Below are positions 54,277-64,000 of a stretch of DNA of 64,000 bases, one piece after another; position 1 is the stretch's first letter, and the number at the start of each line of letters is the position of its first letter. Below the pieces are notes generated by a model that saw only the letters and a list, made by a program, of their open reading frames with translations, did not search any database and had not been told where the DNA came from. The stretch comes from Hibiscus mutabilis. Taxonomy: Eukaryota; Streptophyta; Magnoliopsida; Malvales; Malvaceae. Location: the NCBI GenBank assembly GCA_019671005.1, contig CM033714.1, positions 82,203,909 through 82,267,908 on the forward strand, given 5' to 3'. A program made the translations under genes and the position numbers.

Positions 54277-55962
54277 CTATAGGGACAAACAATTCCGATT
54301 CCTAAGATGATCAGGAACCGATTCATGGCACTTATACTTACAGTGGAGAAATCTCACCCAAAGCGCATTCCTCTTCATAATTAGTTGAAAAGCCAGTTTC
54401 ATCAAAAATGCATCATTTTGGTTCCTCATGTTGCGAAAACCAAGCCCTCCATGTGAAACTGGATGACAAATATCTTCCCATTTCACTAAATGAACCCAAA
54501 CATCAGGCGTAACACCACCCTAAATAAAACAATGAAAAGTTCTCTCAAGCTCTAAGCATGTCTTTCTAGGAATCACTGTCGTCTGCATATTATATGAAAG
54601 AATAACGGAAAGAACGGATTTCGCCAATGTTATTCGCCTCGCTAAAGATAATGTCTTAGCTTTCCACCCACTCAGTTTGTTCTTTACCAACTCAATTAAG
54701 TATTTGTAAGACGCAGAAGTCACCCTTTTGTGGAGAACCGACCCCCTAAATATCGACCAAGATCTGTCACCTATTTGAACCCAAAAAAATCACTAATTGG
54801 AGTCCTTAAAGAACGTAATACATTCTTTGAGTAAAACATGGCAGTCATAGTGATACTCACCTTAATACCAAATGCACTACAAAATTTATCCAGTACATGT
54901 TGAATAACTAAGCACTGCTTCATTGACACCTTAGAAAAAAGAAGCATATCATCGGCGAAAAAGGTGCGAAATACTTGGACTGCATTTAGATATGCAGAAA
55001 GGTTTCCAACGGCTCGCACAAACTTCTCTTTATATAGTTTGAGCTAAACGTTCCATACATAGCACAAATAAATATGGAGATAACGGGTCACCCTGACGAA
55101 CCCCTCAAGTTAGCGTGAAGGATTCAGTTGCAGTCCCATTCAATTGAACCTGGGTAAACACTAAAGACACACAGTGAAGTATCAAATACCGTAAAGTATC
55201 TGGGATCCCAATATCAAACAGCGTATCATTGATAAACCGTCATTCCAACCTATCGTAAGCTTTCTCAAGATCAATCTTTATCATCATCCATCCCTTACGA
55301 CATGTCTTTCACCTCATCGTGTGTATGACATCCTGTGTGATTATAATGTTATCTGTGATGCCACGCCTTGAGACAAAACTGGTTTGGTTTTCAAAAACCC
55401 ACACAGGCAACAAAGGTTTCAATTTATTCGCAATAACTTTAGTAATCAACTTGTACATCACATTACATAGACTAATTGGCCGGAATTGACTCATTTTTTC
55501 AGGATGCGCCACCTTAGGTAACAACACAAGCAGAGTTTTATTAATATTGCTAGACACAATACCACCCTCAAAAACCTGTCGAATAAACTAACATACCGAA
55601 TTGCCAACAATCGCCCAGTTGCGCTGATAAAACATAGCATGCAAACCATCCACCCCTAGAGCTTTCAATGGCCCCATATCGAACAACACTTCCCGAACTT
55701 CCATGTCTGTCGCCAAGCGAACCAAACCATGCAAAAGACTGTGATCAACCGCATGAAAGCAACCCTGGACCCTATAAGGCTCGGCTGGACCATTTGAACT
55801 AGAAAAAAGATTCCGATAGAACTCAAGGGTTATACCTAAAAGTTCACCTACGTCATGACACCAAGTATCATCACCCCTCTTGAGTGCCGAAATGTTTTTC
55901 CTGCGACGGCGAGCAATAGTGGAAGTATGAAAAAATTTGGTATTACGATCACCATACAACAC
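54277..55962 (-). pseudogene. LINE ORF2 reverse transcriptase region
   Basis: In transcript order: GDRNTKFFHTSTIARRRRKNI, NINKTLLVLLPKVAHPEKMS, FRPISLCNVMYKLITKVIAN, then the catalytic box TFFADDMLLFSKV (FADD at 54948-54959), YLIELVKNKLSGWKAKTLSL, RRITLAKSVLSVILSYNMQT and HPVSHGGLGFRN. These are standard plant L1 RT motifs. Stops or frame changes occur near 55588, 55310, 55025, 54770, 54520 and 54487. The FDRLEWRFI-like and GVRQGDPLSPY-like segments lie at about 55060-55270, also broken. Confidence 0.87.
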
Positions 55963-56299
55963 CTAGTTAATGCAAGCTTTCTGAAGCCATAAACTCCTCT
56001 CCTAATCAAGCACAACTTCCAGCTCATCTTTGAGTTTTTTCTCCAAATCAACCAAAATTTTTGACTGCGCAACTTGTAAGATTCGATCAATGCCCATCAG
56101 ACGTATGAATAGTTTTTGTCTCCTATGCCCAATGTGCCCAAATACTTCTATATTCCAATTAGTGACCATATGCTAAAACTTACCCACATTAGCTTCCAAC
56201 GATACACCAAGCTTCCAAACAGATAATAAAAACTCCTAAAACTGCGATGCTTCTACCATGCTACTAGATAGCGAAAAGGACGATGCTGTGGGATTCGTT

Positions 56300-56995
56300 G
56301 AAAATCCTCTAATTTTTAAAGTAGCAGGCGGTGATCCGATCCTAAATTATCCAAATGCTGAACAAAAGAATCCGGGATACACCTATTCCAAGCATTATTC
56401 AACACACACCTATCCAACCGTTGATAGAGATCCCCACGACTCCAAGTAAACTGTTGTCCGCGAAAACCAAGATCCATAAGTCCCGATGATTGAAGAAAAT
56501 TTGCAAACAGACGACTACTAGAAATAGCACTCCCCCATCCACCTCGCCTCTCATCAGGTGAAAGAATTACATTAAAATCACCCCTAGCACCCAAGGGACA
56601 TTAGAACCTGGATCAAGCTCGGCCAATTTATCCCATAGATGTTTATGCTTAGCGACGTCAGGACTTGCATACACATATGTAAAATAAAATCAAAATGCCT
56701 CATCCGTTGTCTGAAACTGACCATTAAGAAATTGATTTGAAATATGCAAGATCTCCAACTCAACGGAATCATCCCACAAAAGCCATAATCCCCCACTAAA
56801 CCCATGCGCTTCAATCCGAAAAGAATTAGCAAAACCCAAAGCCGCTATCACCTTGTGTGCCCTTCGACCACTTATCCTAGGCTTAAACAATGACACCACT
56901 CTCGGTTGATGCTCACGTACAGTCAAATAGAAAATACCATGAAACATCGAACTAGCTGCTCACTGGCAGTTCCAAAATAATAAACTAGTCATCAT
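56300..56995 (-). pseudogene. LINE ORF2 start and AP-type endonuclease domain
   Basis: ORF2 begins at tandem ATGs (56990-56995) with MTSLLFWNCQ, then a stop where Trp or Gly is usual, then FKPRISGRRAHKVIAALGF, GGLWLLWDDSVELEI, GDFNVILSPDERRGG, SGLMDLGFRGQQFTWSRG, YQRLDRCVLNNAWN and DNLGSDHRLLL. The GDFN and SDH motifs are catalytic in this endonuclease family. A frameshift near 56590 splits the domain. Confidence 0.85.
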
Positions 56996-56999
56996 TAAA

Positions 57000-58671
57000 T
57001 AAGATATAAAAGGAGGAACTTACTGCTCCATATCCTGCTGCGAACCATCCTGATCAATGGTACCAACTACACGATCCGAGACATCCACCAAAGGTGCCAC
57101 CATCGCCGAAGGACGCAGCTCACCATCACGGGACAACTCAACAATATCAGCACCAGAATCACTATTTCCGCCGATGGTCGTCGAGTCTAACTTCATCGAG
57201 AATTTATCCATCCAATCCAAGAGAGCTGGCTGCGTCGAAGACTTAAACTCAACTGCTTTCTTCACCGATATTCTACGGCGACTCCTGTTATTGAACACGG
57301 GACCAGCATTGCCCTGAGCTTTAACGATCTTAACACCATTCGAACCACTTTTTAGGGCTTACGACTCAACAATTGTAATTGCCGTATGCTTCTCTAACTC
57401 ACGCACAACATTGCGCGTAACTTCAACCTCACTACCAACCACAATTGGAACCACCTTCAATCCCTCATTGGTTTGATTCACCCCTTTAGATTTTTTGTCA
57501 GGATTAGAGGCCATATAAGCTGCGTTTTTTTGCACTTTCGGTTGAACCGGTTTTACCCCATTAACAACGACCAAACTCATCGCCTTGGACCCCTTGTTCC
57601 GTGTACCACGAGCATTACTCTCCCATATTGCCTTGCCACTTTTGACATTGCCCCTTTACTCGGTGCCAAATCCTCTACACTATGTGTATCTCCATCGGCC
57701 AATGCTGAATAACGAGACCTATGCAACCCTTCGCCTTGTGGCATTTTAGTTCCCGACGTCCTAGCACCTATATTTGTATTAGCAGCCCTACGTCGGTGCG
57801 TGTCGACCACTATCCATGGCCCGTACAAAAATTTCTTGCTTGGTTCAGAAGCTATTGCTGGTTCCTCAGTCACAACCAGTGTCGCCAAACTACTCAACTC
57901 CCCATTCAAAGATCCATCCTTAAACGCGTAACTCTCTTTAGAATGACCATACACCTCACATCCATAACATATTTGTTGAAGATCTTCATATTCTAATTTT
58001 TGTATTCTGCTGTCAATCCCATACATGGGAGTAAAGGTTTACTCAAATCAACCATCACTGCCAAACAAGCGAATTTACCTCTCTCGCCTTCTTGTGTATT
58101 GTAATCAATTCGAACAACGCGACCAACCACCGTAGCAATAAGGTGAAACAAAGCCTTAGAGTAATAACGATATGGAAGACCCGGTAACCAAACCCAAACC
58201 ACCATATGTGAATGATGTTTGTCTAAAGTGGAGAATCGATTCCAAGGTTGAATAGTGAGATAACTCCCAAACATTATCCAAGAACCCTCAATTAAAGCCT
58301 TAGTAAAGTCACTTTCTTTCTCAAAACAAACCAGGAAGTAACTATTTTCCAAGTCAATCAGCTGTATATTCCCCCAAAGGCTTCCATAATGCAAGGAGGC
58401 GTACCTGCAAAGTCTTAAAACCAATAGACCTCCCCAAAAGTCCAACGATCATTGTGTTGCGCATATTCCTGCCAATCAGATTATGAACGCGATCAGAAAA
58501 CTTAATCGATGGAAACGAAACATTCCTATCAATAATATAATCCTCCCCAAGCACAATTACATCATCAATTGAGACCCTATTCAACACAAGAGATTTTCCC
58601 GACTCAGTAGGGTTCTTAACAACCATGCTTGCGTACGATAACTTGTCAGACCCGTGGTCCGCCGATTTCAC
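57000..58671 (-). pseudogene. LINE ORF1 (nucleic-acid-binding protein), frameshifted
   Basis: In order: DKLSYASMVVKNPTESGKS, IKFSDRVHNLIGRNMRNTMI, a DUF4283-like segment with NSYFLVCFEKESDFTKALIE and GSWIMFGSYLTIQPWN, VVWVWLPGLPYRYYSKALFH, VGRVVRIDYNTQEGERGKFA and a zinc knuckle CYGCEVYGHSKESY in which the final Cys is Tyr. The C-terminal 57020-57298 part is Ser/Asp-rich. Frame changes occur near 58430, 58010 and 57575. The 5' part abuts the LTR at 58705. Confidence 0.8.
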
Positions 58672-58704
58672 AGCCCCGAGTGACTCATTGTCACTGTTGG
58701 CGTG

Positions 58705-60188
58705 TGTTGCGCGTAATAAGTGCTACGCAAACGGTGCAAGTATACACGTCGCAAGTAATAAAGTGATATGATAAGTATCGAGTATCGTCTCCACAGGGAT
58801 TGGTTTGGGCCACTTTGCTTTAGTTATCGCACTGTAAAAGTAAAAACACAATTGATAATTGTAGAAGTTCTAACTAATGAATAAAAAAACAATTAAATAA
58901 AATAAAGATATAATCAAATGAGAGAGAGGGTAGGCCGGGTTATCGTGAGTTGATGAGTGATAGTCGAATGGATCATCTAGGTAAAAGAATGTAGCGGTAA
59001 CTCAGTTGTCGTGGCAACTTGCACACTTAGGTTACCTTGGCAACTAGTAAAACGGTTGCCTGGGCAACTGTTTGGGCGACTGGGTAGCAACTTCAAGGTT
59101 CGGCGGAGCGTTCTTCAATGGTTTCTTCTTATCCCTAAGTCGAAACTCTAGCTAATTGTGCATGCCTTGATAATACATCCCTGCGTGAATCAAGGGTGAA
59201 CAACAACCAATCTTGCGCTTCTTTTAGTCGTTGAAATCCTTTAACTTATTCCTAAGTCGGATTAGTCTTCACCATCAATTGATTGAATAAAGACCATGCC
59301 CATTCGTTTCTTGAATCTAACTCTTCCGGTATTAGATAAATAGATAGAATCACGAGATCATCTCCCAATTCACTCGCAAACAAGAATAAAAACCAAGAAT
59401 GAACAAACCTTGAATTAAAAGTGCAAAATCAATTACTTAAACAAAATCCACGAACCCAAAATAACCCAAGCCAATTCACATCAATTCATGGCAGGGTTTC
59501 GAAAGATATACAAAGAATAATCCCCAAACATGAATCGAATAGAATAAAGAAGAAGAAGATGAAGAAATATCAGCCCTCTTTGTAAACTCTCTCAATCGAA
59601 CTCTCTCTCCAAACTTGTTGAAATAGGCGGCTAGGGGTTCTTTATATAGGAGATAGTTAGGTCAAATTCTTTCTTGAGGAGGAAGTTAAGTTAGAATTAA
59701 ATACTTTAAAAGAATATAATTTTTTATTATATTTAAATTCCTTCTAGATCTTCTCTTATCTTTTTTGGGATTTAATCTCTCTTTGAATCTCCACTTCTTC
59801 TAGGATTTATCTTCTTCCACGTCATATTGGGTTTTATCTAGTCATCAATTAGAGTGCCACATCATCTTTTTCCATTGTCGAAAATTGCCCTGGCAACTAG
59901 CTCGGCATATCCTTCATGCACTCCCCTAGCAACTGCATCGGCATCTCCTTCTTGTATTGCCCTGGCAACTGGTTCTGAACTTGCTTGGGCAATTAGTTCT
60001 TGCACACAAAAGCACTCCAAAGCAGTATCTTTTTCCACAAAAATCACCAAGTTATGTAATCAAGCTTAACGGTGGAAAGAAACATGAATTAATGCATAAA
60101 TGACTAATTATGCAACTAATATGAGACTAAGTCTAACAATAATATGAGTAAAAAAGGTAATAAAAACAGTACTTTTGAATATTTAACA
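58705..60188 (-). repeat. 3' LTR of the second gypsy element
   Basis: 1484 bp; in plus coordinates it begins TGTTGCGCGTAATAAGTGC and ends 'tacttttgaatatttaaca'. It differs from the partial copy at 63117 mainly by G/A changes at CpG sites. It holds the TTGCC..GGCAA motifs at 59005-59075 and the LTR minisatellite frame (59862-60050). Confidence 0.93.
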
Positions 60189-60226
60189 CACCCCCAAACT
60201 CGAACTATTGCTTGTCCTCAAGCAAT
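60189..60226 (-). other. Polypurine tract and ATTGCTTG-AGGA-CAAGCAAT stem-loop
   Basis: In plus orientation 'cacccccaaactcgaac' follows the LTR directly, then the 8-bp stem-loop at 60207-60226. On the minus strand it is identical in stem and loop to 11418-11437. Confidence 0.8.
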
Positions 60227-60477
60227 GCAAACTAATAATTACCTGCCAATACTTTAATCATCAAAGACATGCTTCAAACTTGAATTTAAACCTCAGAACC
60301 GTGGCACAAAATATGATCACCTTTTAATTTTTCGGATATCACAAAAATTACCCGGAATCAAACTATAATGCTCGTGACAATGTGTGTGCATAGTTGTGTA
60401 CAAGTTGATTTTCAAGATTCTATGTGAACAATAGGATTTTATCAATTTAATTATCGGGGCATTTATTTTTATTTTCA

Positions 60478-60612
60478 CTAGAGCCAATTTCAGGCACCTC
60501 TAGCAATTCAACAATTTCTTATTTTATTTTAGTCGACTAGAGCCAATTTCGGACACCTCTAGCTATTCTTTAATGTGCATTAACTACTAGAGCCAGTTTC
60601 AGGCACCTCTAG
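60478..60612 (-). repeat. Array of three 26-bp hairpin repeats
   Basis: Copies lie at 60478-60503, 60537-60562 and 60587-60612, on the minus strand CTAGAGGTG(C/T)C.., each ending GGCTCTAG. They correspond to the four-copy array at 10986-11169. Spacers differ in sequence and length. Confidence 0.78.
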
Positions 60613-60924
60613 CAAGAAATTAACTTTTAATTTTCAATTTTAAGTTTACCCAAATTTTAATCAACCTAAGTTCACTAAGTTTCTTTCAATCAACAAGCCA
60701 CAACCGTGTAAAAAAATCAGCATCATAGTAAAATTCTAAGTTCTTTTCATGTAATCCTAAAATTAAAGGTTCTTTCAATTAAGTGTAGTGGCAAAAATTC
60801 ATCATTGGATATTCAACAAGTCTTAAGCAATTAAATCCAATCAAAGGCATGTCAAGTAACACATGCAACCTATATGTGATTGGTAAAGATGAATGCAACT
60901 AAACATGAAACTAACTAGAAACCA

Positions 60925-60962
60925 ACACCTCCTAAACTCGAGAGAAGCATTGTCCTCAATGC
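60925..60962 (-). other. Second stem-loop GCATTG-AGGA-CAATGC with decayed purine tract
   Basis: 60947-60962 is the minus-strand counterpart of 10643-10658, identical in stem and loop. The adjoining 'cacctcctaaactcgag' (60926-60942) matches the position of the upstream polypurine-like tract but has lost its G-run. Confidence 0.65.
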
Positions 60963-61041
60963 ATGTAAAAGTGAAACAAAATTTAAAATAAACTAAATGA
61001 AATGAGTTAGTCAGAGAGGTCATCACCTCGAGTGATAAGTT

Positions 61042-61287
61042 TCATTCGTGCCGTTTGCTTGATTCATTTTTTGGTTGGTGGTTGAATGCTTGTGGTTGGT
61101 ACCGCGTGAATAGTATTGCTTTGATTTGATCCATGTTTGTCGAGGCAGGTTCACTTGTCTGGGCATCAGTAGCTGCCGAAGCCATTGTTGTTGCCTGGGC
61201 ATCGATAGTTTCTGTTGCCGTGGCAACTGCTGAGGTAGTTGGCATCCTCTGTTGTGGCAAGTAGTTTGCAGAGAATTTTCTTAGCAT
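61042..61287 (-). CDS. Small ORF starting MLRKF (unknown), second element
   Basis: 81 residues, starting MLRKFSANYLPQQR and Thr/Ala-rich in the middle (TSAVATATETIDAQATTMAS). It is the positional and N-terminal counterpart of the ORF at 10379-10591. Its upstream leader (61288-61375) is conserved block by block with that of the first element. The C-terminal halves are unrelated. The expansion uses the same TTGCC..GGCAA DNA words that pervade both elements. Confidence 0.4.
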   Translation of the reverse strand: MLRKFSANYLPQQRMPTTSAVATATETIDAQATTMASAATDAQTSEPASTNMDQIKAILFTRYQPQAFNHQPKNESSKRHE

Positions 61288-61499
61288 GGTGGTTGTGCTT
61301 CTTGTTGTGAAAAAGAAAAGAAAACCTAGAAACTAAAGATAATGAAGACAAATAAAATAAAATATCTCCTAAAAATTCCAAAAATAAATAAAAAAAACTA
61401 AAAATAAAATAAAGTTCCAAAAATAAAACAAATGAAAAATTAAAAATTCTTAGAAAGAGTATTTTTCATGCATCTTCTAATGTTACTGTATATCTGAGA

Positions 61500-62973
61500 A
61501 AACTTGAGGAAGGTCATTTCTGATACTTCTTATAGTCCATCCGCACCCTCCATCGAGTGACAATATTGCCCAAAAAGAATTGGGCCAATGTGCTCGCAGC
61601 TACTCCCCTTTGTGTTACCATGATGGAGGTGTCTTTCTTTCTTGTTTCCTTGTAGTCCATGCACATCTTCCACCTTGCTACTGTTCCTGAAGGCATGAAT
61701 ATTATTAGGAAAAATTATATCAACATCCAACCATTTAATTACCTCATTCTCGTCGGGCTCCACATGGTTGGATGTAGCATTCGTTGTCGTGACAATTACT
61801 GCTCTAGCCAATTGTTGTGGCAATCAGTTGCCAAAATTTGCTGTAAGTCAAGGAAATAACCAATTTTCTGAAAAGCTTTACGAATCTAAACACCTTTTTC
61901 TTTTGGCCTCTCAAACATCTTCATCAGTAGAGATTTTGATGGCTTCAAATCTACCAACATCGGTTCCTCAAGACATACCTGCAATGGATGAGGTGAGTTT
62001 TTAAAGAATTCGAAAGATTCAACCATTACCTGTTCATATTTCATTGGCAAAGAATTATTATCTCGTTGATCTTGCATGTGGTCGTGCAATTGCCGTGGCA
62101 ACTGTAGATGAGAACAATCTACAGATTCCTGCTTCAACATCAACGTTGTAACCTTCTAGGCATCAGGTTCCTCAGAATTTGCTGTAGTATTGTTGTTCTC
62201 AGCTTCACTGAGTGTTGTCACGGCATTGCTCTGTTCAGGCTCCTCAATCATTGCCGAGGCAATTTGTTGCTCAAGCTCATCATGTGTTGGGCAGTCTCTC
62301 TTATTGGCATTCTCTCGACTTGGAGGTTCTAGTTGTTCCCCACACATCTGGGAGCTCTCTTTGTATTGTTCCTTGTCCTCTTGCCTTGGGACTTCAGTAT
62401 CCCTAGGAATGAGTTGTTGGTGCATGTTATCCAAGGCATATGTGGTTCTCCTCGATCGATCTTCTGAATCCTTCAAGGGTGCATCCCACTGAGCTATCCT
62501 CATATTCATGAACTTTGATAGCTCTCGAATCTCTTCAATTGATTCGTCAAGTTTAGCCAAGGAAGCTAGCAACGTTTCTTCTAAGGAATTGGAATGTTCT
62601 TCAAAAGGACTACATTTTCATGTCATATCTGTTGCCGTGACACTAGGCTGCTGATAATGACTACATTGGCGAGGCATGTCTGTTGTTGCAGCAAAATTAT
62701 TATGGTAAAAAAAATTGAGCTTTTTGATCATACTATGAAGGATTTTGCTGTTGGTTCCATCTATGGTTATCCATGTAGTCATATGCACCGAAAATGTGAG
62801 GGCAATTTTTCAAACACATGATGTTCTCCACAACAAGTGCACGAGTTTTTCACGGTATATGCTTTTCTCGGTTGGTATAGGTAATCATCGGTGAGTGTAA
62901 GAAACTATTGATTGGATTGATTCCTATCTTCCATCATCAACTCTCGAATAGATCGGCTTTTATTTCCCGACAT
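61500..62973 (-). pseudogene. gag-like internal region of the second element, frameshifted
   Basis: The probable start is ATG at 62973 with MSGNKSRSIRELMMEDRNQ. A knuckle-like CTCCGEHHVFEK (about 62830-62870) has the CX2C..H pattern but no final Cys. The frame at 62156-62572 has LAKLDESIEEIRELSKFMN, a coiled segment like the gag LENQVGR region, and is rich in Glu/Gln/Asn. Frames at 61886-62143 (FEFFKNSPHPLQVCLEEPM) and 61530-61823 (DENEVIKWLDVDIIFPNN) follow without recognisable domains. Several stops break the region. Confidence 0.5.
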
Positions 62974-63093
62974 GTTGATGTCCTTTAACTTGTAGCGCAC
63001 CTGATTTCTTTTTGATAAAACAAACTAAAAGAGAAGTTAGTAAAAATAATAAAAGAAATGCAATAACAAAAACAACTAACACCAATTGTCAAT

Positions 63094-63110
63094 CCCCGAC
63101 AATGGCGCCA
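63094..63110 (-). other. Primer binding site (tRNA-Asp type)
   Basis: Plus strand CCCCGACAATGGCGCCA is 15/17 identical to the 3' end expected of plant tRNA-Asp. It lies six bases inside the 5' LTR edge at 63117, the same distance as in the first element. Confidence 0.85.
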
Positions 63111-63116
63111 AAAACT

Positions 63117-64000
63117 TGTTGCGCGTAATAAGTGCTACACAAACGGTGCAAGTATACACATCGCAAGTAATAAAGTGATATGATAAGTATCGAGTATCGT
63201 CTCCACAAGGATTGGTTTGGGCCACTTTGCTTTAGTTATCACACTGTAAAAGTAAAAACACAATTGATAATTGTAGGAGTTCTAACTAACGAATAAAATA
63301 AAAGAGCAATTAAATAAAATAAAGATGCAATCAAATGAGAGAGATAGTAGGCCGAGTTATCGTGAGTTGAGGAGTGATAGTCGAATGGATCGTCTAGGTA
63401 AAAGAATGCAGCGGCAACTCAGTTGTCGTGGCAACTTGCACAGTTGGGTTGCCTTGGCAACTAGTAAAATGGTTGCCTGGGCAACTGTTTGGGCGACTGG
63501 GCAGCAACTTCAAGGTTCGGCGTAGCGTTCTTCAATGGTTTCTTCTTATCCCTAAGTCGAAACTCTAGCTAATTATGCATGCCTTGATAATACATCCCTG
63601 CGTGAAGCAATGGTAAACAACAACCAATCTTTCGCTCCTTTTAGCCGTTGAAATCCTTTAACTTATTCTTAAGCCAGATTAGTCTTCACCATCAATTGAT
63701 TGAATAAAGACCATGCTCATTCGTTTCTTGAATCTAACTCTCCCTATATTAGATAAATAGATAGATTCACGAGATCCTTTCCCAATTCACTCGCAAACAA
63801 GAATAAAAACCAAGAATGAACAAACCTTGAATTAAAAGTGCAAACTCAATTACTTAAATAAAATCCAATCGTTCTCACAACCACGAACCCAAAATAACCC
63901 AAACCAATTCGCATCAACTCGTGGCCGGGTTTCGAAAGATATACAAAGAATAATCCCCAAACATGAATCGAATAGAATAAAGAAGAAGAAGATGAAGAAA
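63117..64000 (-). repeat. 5' LTR of the second gypsy element (partial)
   Basis: It matches 58705-59590 throughout and continues past the window. Differences such as cgcaa/cacaa, cgtcg/catcg and atcgcac/atcacac are G-to-A at CpG or CpNpG contexts, typical of decay of methylated copies. Confidence 0.92.

Larger units (their letters stand above)
52745..58704 (-). mobile_element. L1-type LINE, decayed, 5' end interrupted by an LTR element
   Basis: The minus strand carries an ORF1 with RNA-binding and zinc-knuckle parts and an ORF2 with endonuclease, reverse transcriptase, zf-RVT and RNase H domains, in the order expected of plant L1 elements. The 3' UTR contains the 'ttttaatgaggcac' block common near plant LINE ends (about 52771-52785), and an A-rich end lies near 52745. 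Stops and frameshifts are frequent in ORF2. ORF1 is cut at 58704 by the second gypsy element, so the true 5' end probably lies beyond the window. Confidence 0.9.
58705..64000 (-). mobile_element. Second gypsy element, pol-less (TR-GAG/LARD-like), cut by window end
   Basis: On the minus strand an LTR at 63117-64000 (5' LTR, incomplete), a tRNA-Asp primer site, a ~2.9-kb internal region with gag-like and MLRKF frames, a polypurine tract and a full 3' LTR (58705-60188) are present. The LTR ends (TGTTAAATATTC..GCGCAACA) and the 3' tail are homologous to the element at 2936-12972. No protease, RT, RNase H or integrase motif occurs in the interior. It inserted into LINE ORF1; the left flank 5-mer is GCGTG, and the matching right flank is outside the window. 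Confidence 0.88.

Overview
The window is nuclear DNA from a flowering plant, most likely a eudicot and possibly Malvaceae (the family is an inference from repeat style, not a search result). It is AT-rich, has introns with GT..AG borders, plant-specific gene families (LOB-domain protein, PNGase A, plant PMT-type methyltransferase, CYP87-like P450, lectin receptor kinase) and is dominated by transposable elements. Only two protein genes look intact: a single-exon PNGase A-like gene (19609-21399, +) and a two-exon LBD12-like transcription factor gene (41204-41856, +).

Layout. 1-2935 is minisatellite-rich non-coding DNA. 2936-12972 is a complete but decayed Ty3/gypsy element, probably Athila lineage: LTRs of about 1.5 kb, 5-bp target duplication TCAGT, tRNA-Asp-type primer site, gag, protease, RT, RNase H and integrase, all broken by frameshifts. 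Only 362 bp further on, an inverted solo LTR of the same family (13335-14858, duplication AATGT) makes a large inverted repeat with the 3' LTR. 14864-16900 is a degraded gypsy-like remnant. 17486-19323 is a foldback Mutator-like element (9-bp duplication TTATTTAAA) with an apparent captured exon; it ends 285 bp before the PNGase A start codon. 22527-25401 (-) is a 5'-truncated PMT-type methyltransferase pseudogene with an 80-bp tandem duplication. 27480-28995 is a Pack-MULE (9-bp duplication AAATATTAA) carrying CYP87-like exons. 29-40 kb holds a Copia-like solo LTR and many small foldback elements. 41-42 kb is the LBD gene. 42.5-52.6 kb holds more foldback elements, a GC-rich hairpin and a lectin receptor kinase fragment. 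52745-58704 (-) is a decayed L1-type LINE. It is interrupted at 58705 by a second gypsy element (-) that runs past the window end; this one has kept a gag-like region but lost pol.

How parts relate. The two gypsy elements are related. The pol-less copy keeps the LTR ends, primer site, polypurine tract, two stem-loops with an AGGA loop, an array of 26-bp CTAGAG..CTCTAG hairpins, and a small ORF starting MLRKF behind a conserved pyrimidine-rich leader. Shared retention by an element that would have to be mobilised in trans makes these modules candidate cis signals, and they are the most interesting unexplained structures here. A second theme is gene capture and inverted duplication by MULE-like foldback elements.
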